This document shows positions 1-5,861 of a stretch of 9,291 bases of DNA, one piece after another. Both the position numbers and the translations under genes were made by a program. Location: contig JAHIFH010000050.1 of the NCBI GenBank assembly GCA_018900995.1, forward strand, positions 1 through 9,291. The letters are read 5' to 3'. Source of the stretch: Patescibacteria group bacterium (GTDB lineage: Bacteria; Patescibacteriota; Microgenomatia; PFEM01; JAHIFH01). A model generated the notes under the pieces. The model was not told the origin of the DNA, made no database searches, and saw only the letters and a list, made by a program, of their open reading frames with translations. Positions within the stretch are counted from its first letter, which is position 1, and every line of letters begins with the position of its first letter.

Positions 1-1254
1 ATGAGGAGTGCGAGAGTTAACTTCAGTTGAGTTAGCTCTTTTAAGTCCTAAAACATGCCGGCCAAATTCAATCACTGCCATTTGCATCCCAAAACAAAGC
101 CCGAGATAGGGAATTTTATTTTCTCGAGCGAACTGGACGGCTTTTATTTTTCCCTCAACTCCTCGGCTACCCCAACCTTGAGGGATAATCATGCCATCTA
201 TGCCTTCCAGTGTCTCAGTTAATTTCTGTGAACTCAGTATTTCCATTTTTTCACTGTCAAACCAAACTATCTTTGGCTCAACATCATTTGCCCAAGCCGC
301 ATGTTTAATTGCCTCAACGACACTAATATAAGAATCTTCTAAAGAGAATTCTCCTGAGGTGTAATATTTACCCACCATGGCAATTTTAACTTCGCCTTTT
401 GTTTTCTTTGCTCTACTGACTGTTTCTTTCCACAAATTTAAATTTTTCTTTCTGGACTTTAAATTCAACTTAGAAAGTATCCTTTTATCTAAACCTTGTT
501 TTTCCAAAATAAGCGGCACCTCATAAATAATAGGAACGTCAGGATTAGAAAAAATATCATTTTCTTCAAGAGCAGCAGCCAGGGCAATTTTTTTCTTTCG
601 CCGAGCGTCTATCGGTTTTTCCGAACGACAAATAATCACGTCTGGTTGTAACCCCAGTTCATGTAATTGCCAAATTGATTGCTGAATCGGCTTGGTTTTC
701 ATCTCCCCTATTGATGGGGGAAAAGGTAAGTAGCCAACATGAACAAACAAAACATTCTCTCCGTGTTTAATCCTCATTCGCCTCGCTGCTTCAAAAAACA
801 TTACATTTTGATATTCACCAACTGTCCCGCCATATTCAATCACTACCACTTCCGCTTCTTTGCCTAATTTCTCAAATCGCTTTATTATTTCCTCGGGAAT
901 ATGGAGGTAAGCATCAACACAATTGCCATCGTATGCCAAAGCTCTCTCCTTTGCCAAAACGGTCTGATAAATTTGCCCAGCAGTAATGTAATTTTCTGAA
1001 GTCAAATCCTGGTCTAAAAATCGTTCATAATGTCCCAAATCTTGGTCTGCCTCAGTCCCATCATCGGTAACAAAAATTTCTCCATGTTCGAGGGGATTCA
1101 TTGTTCCTGCATCGATGTTTAAATACATATCGCATTTGACTGGGGAAACAGTTAAACCACGAGACTTAAGAAGAAGAGCAATAGAGGCGGTAGTAATCCC
1201 CTTTCCTAAACCGGAAATTACCCCACCAGAAACAAAGATAAATTTAGGTTGCAT
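1..1254 (-). CDS. pyrG: CTP synthase, C-terminus cut off by the window edge
   Basis: CTP synthase makes CTP from UTP, ATP and glutamine in the cytoplasm, the last step of pyrimidine synthesis. The 418 visible codons are open from ATG 1254; the family is about 530-550 residues, so roughly the last 120, including the His/Glu of the glutaminase triad, lie off the left edge. The amidoligase domain (about residues 1-265) shows the nucleotide-binding loop SGGVISGLGKG (9-19), TDDGTEADQDLGHYER (63-78), E140 in IEYGGTVGEYQN, and GEMKTKP. The class-I glutaminase domain starts near 289 (VKIAMVGKY) and has nucleophile Cys387 in GLCFGMQ. Start: an in-frame TAA lies two codons upstream, so ATG 1254 is the only reasonable start. 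There is no clear Shine-Dalgarno. Oddities: the GDIES motif of E. coli is GEYQN here, and the PGGFG oxyanion loop is PQGWG (358-362). These are not decay, since the frame is intact. The gene lies 44 nt after pyrD and probably has its own promoter. Identity is firm. Confidence 0.96.
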   Translation of the reverse strand, partial: MQPKFIFVSGGVISGLGKGITTASIALLLKSRGLTVSPVKCDMYLNIDAGTMNPLEHGEIFVTDDGTEADQDLGHYERFLDQDLTSENYITAGQIYQTVLAKERALAYDGNCVDAYLHIPEEIIKRFEKLGKEAEVVVIEYGGTVGEYQNVMFFEAARRMRIKHGENVLFVHVGYLPFPPSIGEMKTKPIQQSIWQLHELGLQPDVIICRSEKPIDARRKKKIALAAALEENDIFSNPDVPIIYEVPLILEKQGLDKRILSKLNLKSRKKNLNLWKETVSRAKKTKGEVKIAMVGKYYTSGEFSLEDSYISVVEAIKHAAWANDVEPKIVWFDSEKMEILSSQKLTETLEGIDGMIIPQGWGSRGVEGKIKAVQFARENKIPYLGLCFGMQMAVIEFGRHVLGLKRANSTEVNSRTPH

Positions 1255-1261
1255 AATTTAA

Positions 1262-1289
1262 TTTATCAAAAAATTCTTTAAAGCGTCAA
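1262..1289 (-). promoter_or_regulatory. Candidate promoter for pyrG, giving a near-leaderless mRNA
   Basis: In the 44-nt pyrD-pyrG gap, TTGACG (1289-1284, 5 of 6 to the -35 consensus) is followed after 16 nt by GATAAA (1267-1262), or after 17 nt by ATAAAT, as -10. Transcription would then begin at about 1254-1256, at or one to two bases before the pyrG ATG. The absence of a Shine-Dalgarno before pyrG fits a leaderless message. Chance matches are common in AT-rich DNA, so this is a moderate call. Confidence 0.4.
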
Positions 1290-1298
1290 GAAGTAAAT

Positions 1299-2360
1299 TT
1301 ATTCTCTTCCGACTAATTCACCTATCGATCTTGCTTTTTCTGTCTCCAAGACTTTTGATAATTCCTTATTTATACTCTTGGCAACAAATGGGCCTTTTAA
1401 AGGATCAAAAACAAAACCGGTATAAACTTGAACCAGGCTAGCACCAGCTTTAATCTTTTCTAGGGCATCCTCAGCATTAAAAATTCCACCAACTCCAATA
1501 ATGGGAAGTGAAGCTTTTGTCTGCCGATAAAGATATCGAATAATCTCAGTTGACTTGTTTCTAAGTGGCACTCCGCTTAATCCCCCAGGTTTGTTTCTAT
1601 TTTTGCTTTTAAGATTCTCTCGAGAAACTGTAGTGTTAGTAGCAATGATTCCATCTATTTTACAATTTAAGGCTATTGTAAGGATATCGTCAATCTGAGA
1701 ATAAGATAAATCAGGGTCAATTTTCAGGAGAATTGGTGTCAACTCACCACTTCTTTTAATCTCTTTTATTAAATCAAGCAAAAACTCTTTCCTTTGGAGT
1801 CGACGAAGCTCAGGTGTATTGGGAGAACTAACATTAATAGCTATATAGTCTCCATATGAATGGGTTTTCTTAAAAAGGACTTTATAGTCTGTTGAGGCAT
1901 CTTCAAGAGAAGTTACTTCGCTTTTGCCGATATTAATTCCTAGGATAAAATCGCGTTCCGCCACCTCATTGAGATTTCTAGTAAATTCCTCAACTCCAAC
2001 ATTTGGCATTCCCATCCAATTAATTACTGCTCTATCTTCGACTAATTTCCAAATTCTTGGTCTTGGATTGCCCTCCTGAGAGAGGGGTGTAACGGTTCCT
2101 ACTTCTATATGTCCAAAGCCAAAAGAAGCAAGAGCTTTTGGAACTTGGCAATTTTTATCAAAGCCCGCTGCTAGACCAACTGGATTGGTAAAGTGTAACC
2201 CAAATAGGTCTACCTCAAGTTTTGGATCCTGATAAGCAAAAATTTTTCTTAAAAAATATCTAATTCTTGGCGAACTCTCTGCAATCTGGAGAATTTTTAA
2301 TACCCTTTCATGATTTTTCTCTGGGTCTTGAAAATTCAAAAATCTCTCTTTACCCATCAT
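1299..2360 (-). CDS. pyrD: Dihydroorotate dehydrogenase, class 2 (quinone type)
   Basis: FMN enzyme that oxidises dihydroorotate to orotate, the fourth step of UMP synthesis. The 353 residues match the class 2 family in length and layout: an N-terminal amphipathic extension of about 45 residues (the membrane- and quinone-facing helices in E. coli PyrD), then a TIM barrel. Visible motifs are GLAAGFDKN (62-70, Lys69), GTVTP (88-92), GINIGK (141-146), NVSSPNTPELR (176-186, with Ser179 as the class 2 catalytic base), LLKIDPD (211-217), IIATNTT (238-244), GGLSG (259-263), GVGGI (289-293) and YTG (313-315). A serine rather than a cysteine base, and no pyrK in the window, exclude class 1B. Oddity: the substrate loop NRMGFNN of E. 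coli reads NWMGMPN (114-120). The start overlaps the pyrFE stop (ATGA); a second ATG follows at once, so initiation could be one codon later. The ribosome site is weak, which suggests coupling. A quinone-linked enzyme would be surprising in a fermentative CPR host. Confidence 0.95.
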   Translation of the reverse strand: MMGKERFLNFQDPEKNHERVLKILQIAESSPRIRYFLRKIFAYQDPKLEVDLFGLHFTNPVGLAAGFDKNCQVPKALASFGFGHIEVGTVTPLSQEGNPRPRIWKLVEDRAVINWMGMPNVGVEEFTRNLNEVAERDFILGINIGKSEVTSLEDASTDYKVLFKKTHSYGDYIAINVSSPNTPELRRLQRKEFLLDLIKEIKRSGELTPILLKIDPDLSYSQIDDILTIALNCKIDGIIATNTTVSRENLKSKNRNKPGGLSGVPLRNKSTEIIRYLYRQTKASLPIIGVGGIFNAEDALEKIKAGASLVQVYTGFVFDPLKGPFVAKSINKELSKVLETEKARSIGELVGRE

Positions 2361-3694
2361 GCTCTATCTGATTGTATTAAATAATTAATGGCATCTTGAA
2401 ATTGCCTTTCTTCCAATCTGCCTGATTTATGATAGATCTCTAAAAGGTCAGAAATTTCAAAAATTGACCAAAGACGATACCCTCTTTTTTCTAATTGCTC
2501 CTTTCCTCCTTGCTCTCGATCAACGAGAACGACTACATCTTGTATTTTTAATCCCCTTTCTTCCAATATCTCAATTGCCTTAAGTTTACTATCAGCTGTA
2601 GTTATTAAATCGTTGACCAAAACAACTCTTTGTCCTTCTTTAAAAACCCCTTCAATTTTTGCTCCTGATCCGTGAGTTTTTCGGTTTATTCTTGGAGAAA
2701 TCATAGGAATATTTAATTGAGAAGCAAGATTACTAACAATAGGGGTAGCAGCGGTGGGAACATCAGCCAAAAGATCAAACTCCAGATCTTTTAATAAACC
2801 TTTATAAGCTTCAACTGTTTCATCCATCACCTGAGGAAAGGAACGGATAGTTCTCAAATCAATATAAAAAGGGGAGAGGGGTGCTTCTGACTTCTCTTCG
2901 TGAAGTTTTAATTTAAAACTACCAAATTTAATTGCCCCTATATCGAACAATCGTAGCGCTAGCTTCTCTTTACCTTCATTTAATATCTCACTAACTAATG
3001 TTTTGGCAGCCTCTTCAATATTACCAGCCTTATAAATTGCCCTTCCCACAATTGCATGCCATCTTTTTCCTGCTACCATACCTGCTTCACTAATTTTTCC
3101 TTCTTGAGTAATAAAACCTGGAGCATAGAGAGTAAAAGCTTCTTTCCCCAATATTTTTACAAGCAAATTTCTATAACCTTTGATATATTCAACTTTATTG
3201 CCGGGAACAACAAAATCTCTCACTCCCTCTCTTGCGGCAATAGTAAGAATTTTTTCGGGGGCAGAATTATCAATAAATCCACCCTCACTTTTTAGAAAAT
3301 CCCTTTGGGTCATATGAGCACCAACTAATACGGTCAGCTCCTCATCCTGGCAAGCATTAATCCAGCTTCTTTCACTTTCTACGCCACCAAAAGGGAAAAG
3401 AATTACTGCGTCAACTCCAGACTTTCTGCATACTCTGGCAAATTTTTGTCCAAGCTCAGGAATGTCAAACCCCCCTTTTTGATGGTCGTAAATAATTGGC
3501 AAATCTGTCACCTTTTTCATTGTTTCAACAACTTGAGGAAGTCCATAGCCAATGATTAACTCGACACCTACTTTATATCCACCAATGCCTTCTATTCGGC
3601 ACGTTTTGTCAACTAATGCTCTTAACGATTCAATTTCAGTTACGTCACAGGCGACGATTATACTTCTGTCTCTAGGAATTAATCTCTCCTTCAT
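2357..3694 (-). CDS. Bifunctional OMP decarboxylase-orotate phosphoribosyltransferase (PyrF-PyrE fusion, UMP synthase in inverted order)
   Basis: One 445-residue protein likely to carry the last two UMP steps: orotate plus PRPP to OMP (C-terminal OPRT), then OMP to UMP (N-terminal OMPDC). OMPDC, about 1-238: Asp17 (VACDV), Lys41 (YKVG), the catalytic cluster D70-HQ-K73-GGF-D77-IP, PGFITQEG (192-199) and the phosphate-binding end IVGRAIY (215-221). OPRT, about 242-445: FGSFKLK (257-263), SPFYIDLR (274-281), catalytic loop R335...K339-T-H341-G, PRPP motif VVLVNDLITTADS (357-369) and VDREQGG (391-397). The OPRT half resembles eukaryotic UMP synthase more than E. coli PyrE, but the domain order is the reverse of the human enzyme. 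OMPDC-OPRT order is known in cyanobacteria and trypanosomatids. Oddities: the OMPDC cluster is spaced DxxKxxxD, not DxKxxD; in OPRT, the lysines equivalent to E. coli K73 and K100 are missing and the first PRPP-motif acid is Asn361. ATGA overlap with pyrB; Shine-Dalgarno AGGA five bases upstream. Fusion certain; OPRT activity less so. Confidence 0.93.
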   Translation of the reverse strand: MKERLIPRDRSIIVACDVTEIESLRALVDKTCRIEGIGGYKVGVELIIGYGLPQVVETMKKVTDLPIIYDHQKGGFDIPELGQKFARVCRKSGVDAVILFPFGGVESERSWINACQDEELTVLVGAHMTQRDFLKSEGGFIDNSAPEKILTIAAREGVRDFVVPGNKVEYIKGYRNLLVKILGKEAFTLYAPGFITQEGKISEAGMVAGKRWHAIVGRAIYKAGNIEEAAKTLVSEILNEGKEKLALRLFDIGAIKFGSFKLKLHEEKSEAPLSPFYIDLRTIRSFPQVMDETVEAYKGLLKDLEFDLLADVPTAATPIVSNLASQLNIPMISPRINRKTHGSGAKIEGVFKEGQRVVLVNDLITTADSKLKAIEILEERGLKIQDVVVLVDREQGGKEQLEKRGYRLWSIFEISDLLEIYHKSGRLEERQFQDAINYLIQSDRA

Positions 3695-4671
3695 ACTTTT
3701 CCTAAAACAGCGGCTAAAAGCGCCATTCTAACATACATTCCATTTCTCATCTGTTCCCTGATATAAACTGCTCGAGGATCCTTGTCGACTGCCATACTTA
3801 ATTCATAAATTCTTGGCAAAGGATGCATAAGAATCATTTCTTTTTTTGCTAAGGTAAGAGTTTCCGGCGTTACTACATATTTATTTTTTACTTTTTCGTA
3901 TTCTTCTTGATTCTCAAATCTTTCTTTTTGAACCCGAGTAAGATAAATAACATCAGCACTAGAAATAGTGGATTCTAATTCCTCTACTTCTTGAAAATCT
4001 ATTCTTTTTTCTCTAAGTCTAAAAAGAATCTCTGGGGGCATCTTTAAATCCTTTGGGGAGACAAAAGTTATTTTTACTCTATCCTGAATTGAAAGAAGTT
4101 TTGCTAAAGAATGAACTGTCCGACCATATTTTAAATCACCAACCATAACAATATGTTTACCCTCTACTCTTCCAAATTTATCAACAATAGTAAATAAATC
4201 TAAAAGGGCTTGGGTGGGATGCTCTCCTGGTCCGTCACCCGCGTTAACTACCGGTACAGGTGAGTATTCTGCTGCCAATTTTGCCGAATCAACCTCCGGA
4301 TGACGTAAGACAATAATATCAGCATAGCAAGCTAAGGTTCTTACAGTATCGGGTAAATTCTCGCCCTTGGCAACGGATGAATAACGAACCTCATTTATAG
4401 GGATCACCGAACCTCCAAGTCTTTCCATCGCTGCTGTAAAAGAAGAACTTGTTCTCGTACTTGGTTCATAAAAAAGATTAGCTAAGATTTTTCCTTTTAA
4501 AGAATCAGTTGAGCCGATAGTCTCAACAATCTCTCGCATTTTTCTCGTAACACCGAAAAGATAATCAATTTTTTCGGGAGTAAATTGATCTACTGAAATA
4601 ATGTGTTCCCCCTTAAATGGGTTTTCAGGAAAATTTTCTAATTCTGGTCTTCGCTCAACATCTATTGACAT
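3691..4671 (-). CDS. pyrB: Aspartate carbamoyltransferase catalytic chain
   Basis: Joins carbamoyl phosphate and aspartate to give carbamoyl aspartate, the first committed pyrimidine step; works as a cytoplasmic trimer. All the family's active-site residues are visible in 326 residues: YEPSTRTSSSF (68-78, carbamoyl-phosphate loop S71-T72-R73-T74), SSVAKGE (98-104, Lys102 from the neighbouring subunit), LRHP (122-125, Arg123), GEHPTQ (149-154, His151 and Gln154), GDLKYGRTVHSL (178-189, Arg184), TRVQKER (245-251, Arg246 and Gln248) and MHPLPR (282-287). There are about 22 residues before the usual N-terminal strand (HIISVDQF), slightly longer than E. coli PyrB and of low complexity. No regulatory chain pyrI is nearby, so classical CTP/ATP allostery of the E. 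coli kind is not expected. It overlaps the pyrC stop by 10 nt, with a GGGAAG Shine-Dalgarno inside the pyrC end, so it is translated after pyrC. Not ornithine carbamoyltransferase, given the ATCase-type TRVQKER and HPLPR motifs. Confidence 0.97.
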   Translation of the reverse strand: MSIDVERRPELENFPENPFKGEHIISVDQFTPEKIDYLFGVTRKMREIVETIGSTDSLKGKILANLFYEPSTRTSSSFTAAMERLGGSVIPINEVRYSSVAKGENLPDTVRTLACYADIIVLRHPEVDSAKLAAEYSPVPVVNAGDGPGEHPTQALLDLFTIVDKFGRVEGKHIVMVGDLKYGRTVHSLAKLLSIQDRVKITFVSPKDLKMPPEILFRLREKRIDFQEVEELESTISSADVIYLTRVQKERFENQEEYEKVKNKYVVTPETLTLAKKEMILMHPLPRIYELSMAVDKDPRAVYIREQMRNGMYVRMALLAAVLGKV

Positions 4672-5729
4672 ATATTCTTCCCAAAACTTGGTTTCACTAA
4701 AACTTTTCCATCCTCATAAACCTTTTGTCCTCGCAAAAAAACTCTCCTAACTCTACCAGTTACCCTTTTTCCTTCAAATGGTGACCAACCGCATTTTGTT
4801 TTAAGATTTTCGTTCTCGATTAGATAAGATTCAGTAATATCAACCTCGACCCAGCTCTTATGGTCAGAGCTTAAATTAAAAATTTTTGCAGGATTAGTTG
4901 ATGTTAGGTCAACAAGACGTTCAAGACTCAATTTTCCCTGGGAAACAGCAACCAAAAGGAGAGAGAGTGTAGTTTCAACTCCAGGTACTCCGGGTGGTGG
5001 CAAAGAAGAAAGCTTTTCTTCCTTAGTATGGGGGGCATGGTCAGAGACAATAATGTCAATAACATCTAGATTCTTCCAAAGAGCATCGATATCCGCAGAT
5101 GTCCTCAATGGTGGATTAACCCTACCAAACGGACCAAGAGCTTTTTCATCCTCTTCTGTTAAAAATAGATGGTGTGGTGTTACCTCACAGGTTATAGGTA
5201 AACCAGATTCTTTGGCTTTTTTAATTTGTTCAATTTCTTCTTTTAAGCTGATATGACAGAAGTGAACCCGCCTAGGAAACTGCTTCAAAAGACTTAAAAC
5301 CATTGATACTTTCTCTTCTTCTGCATGAACTAGAAGTGGCTTGTTTTTGGGCCAAGACGCAAAATGCTCCTTTATCTTCTCAAGGTTTGAAACAAAAAGA
5401 GCCCCATGGGTTAAATTAAGATACATCTTAAGCCCAACCACACGATTTAAAACTTCAATCTCTTCGTGTCGGGAGTTTTCTTCGGATGTCCCAAAATAAA
5501 ATCCATAATCACAAACAGCTTTTTGTTTAACCACCTCTTCTTTTTGTTTTAATTTTTGAAGGGTGGTAATTGGTTCTTTATTATTCGGCATATCAATTAC
5601 GCAAACCACTCCCCCTGCAAGAGCAGCAGAAGTCCCAGTATAAAAATCTTCTTTGTGAGTCTCTCCTGGATCTCGAAAATGAACATGGGTATCTATTAAT
5701 CCTGGGATTTTAATAAATCTTTCTCTCAT
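4662..5729 (-). CDS. pyrC: Dihydroorotase, CAD-like (multifunctional-complex type)
   Basis: Zinc amidohydrolase that closes carbamoyl aspartate to dihydroorotate, the third pyrimidine step. The 355-residue TIM-barrel protein shows the full binuclear site: H15 and H17 (DTHVHFRDPG), carboxylated-lysine candidate K101 (LKMYLN), H135 (VHAE), H159 (CHIS) and D230 (SDHAPHT), plus substrate residues R19, N49 (MPNN) and H234. Thr107 fits the flexible active-site loop. It lacks the long N-terminal beta-sandwich of dihydropyrimidinase-like forms and looks strikingly like the DHO domain of animal CAD, for example THKEDF, CEVTPHHLFL, PPPGVPG, SPFEG and VRRVFLRG. It also differs from the short E. coli-type PyrC. 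Start: an in-frame TAA at 5765-5763 with no start codon between it and ATG 5729 fixes the N-terminus. First gene of the pyr operon; pyrB overlaps its end. The likely Shine-Dalgarno AGGTGG (5747-5742) sits 12 nt upstream, inside a hairpin, so initiation may be controlled. Confidence 0.96.
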   Translation of the reverse strand: MRERFIKIPGLIDTHVHFRDPGETHKEDFYTGTSAALAGGVVCVIDMPNNKEPITTLQKLKQKEEVVKQKAVCDYGFYFGTSEENSRHEEIEVLNRVVGLKMYLNLTHGALFVSNLEKIKEHFASWPKNKPLLVHAEEEKVSMVLSLLKQFPRRVHFCHISLKEEIEQIKKAKESGLPITCEVTPHHLFLTEEDEKALGPFGRVNPPLRTSADIDALWKNLDVIDIIVSDHAPHTKEEKLSSLPPPGVPGVETTLSLLLVAVSQGKLSLERLVDLTSTNPAKIFNLSSDHKSWVEVDITESYLIENENLKTKCGWSPFEGKRVTGRVRRVFLRGQKVYEDGKVLVKPSFGKNICQ

Positions 5730-5761
5730 AAAAAAATAAAACCACCTGAATTGGTGGTTGT
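5730..5761 (-). terminator. Terminator-like hairpin on the pyrC ribosome site, possible attenuator
   Basis: Read on the minus strand, arm AACCACC (5759-5753), loop AATTCA (5752-5747) and arm GGTGGTT (5746-5740) form a perfect 7-bp stem. The stem can lengthen by A-T pairs past one bulged C (5760). It is followed by a T-rich tail (TT, A, then seven T) that ends directly at the pyrC ATG. The shape is that of an intrinsic terminator, yet it lies between the operon's promoter region and its first gene. The 3' arm also contains the only Shine-Dalgarno-like sequence for pyrC. It could stop transcription, block translation, or both, most simply in response to pyrimidine supply; the signal is unknown. 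Confidence 0.6.
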
Positions 5762-5770
5762 TTTAGACTA

Positions 5771-5776
5771 TTTATA
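5771..5776 (-). promoter_or_regulatory. Possible -10 element (TATAAA) upstream of pyrC
   Basis: A TATAAA hexamer (5776-5771) within an AT-rich stretch could be the -10 box of a second pyr promoter, starting RNA near 5764, just before the hairpin that precedes pyrC. I find no good -35 at the right distance (the hexamer there is ATAAGA), so support is weak. Confidence 0.2.
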
Positions 5777-5832
5777 TTTGTCGTGTTTGTCTTTCTTATT
5801 GTTCTGGTCATCAATCTCACATTTTAAGCCGT

Positions 5833-5860
5833 AAAAAATCCAGAGTTGCCTCTGGGATTT
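5833..5860 (-). terminator. Intrinsic terminator after dnaE
   Basis: On the minus strand, CCAGAG (5855-5850), tetraloop GCAA (5849-5846, a GNRA loop) and CTCTGG (5845-5840) form a perfect 6-bp stem. It extends by four A-T pairs if one C (5856) is bulged, and is followed by six T (5838-5833). It begins about 40 nt after the dnaE stop and is a good rho-independent terminator for dnaE transcripts. There is no matching T-run for the plus strand, so it is directional. Its 5' base coincides with the start point predicted from the adjoining promoter-like sequence. Confidence 0.65.
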
Positions 5861-5861
5861 A

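Noticed and set aside
1268..1283. Possible terminator between pyrD and pyrG (CTTTAAAG before a run of T)
   Set aside because: CTTTAAAG is a simple palindrome with no room for a loop and no G+C-rich stem, so it would not form a terminator hairpin.
3056..3295. 79-codon plus-strand reading frame inside pyrFE
   Set aside because: Antisense to strongly conserved OMPDC coding sequence, with no ribosome site, family motif or neighbour support; a shadow frame.
2357..3694. Frameshift or assembly error joining separate pyrF and pyrE genes
   Set aside because: The frame is continuous, both domains are full length with a short natural linker near residues 235-245, and fusions in this order are known.
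5053..5256. 67-codon plus-strand frame inside pyrC
   Set aside because: Opposite the conserved CEVTPHHLFL to SDHAPHT region of PyrC; explained by codon constraint on the real gene.
5838..5860. Resemblance of AATCCCAGAGGCA to the PyrR-binding loop (ARUCCNGNGAGGYU)
   Set aside because: It matches only if one base is deleted, and the same bases form the perfect CCAGAG/CTCTGG terminator stem with a GCAA loop, a much stronger explanation. It is worth revisiting only if a pyrR gene is found in the genome.
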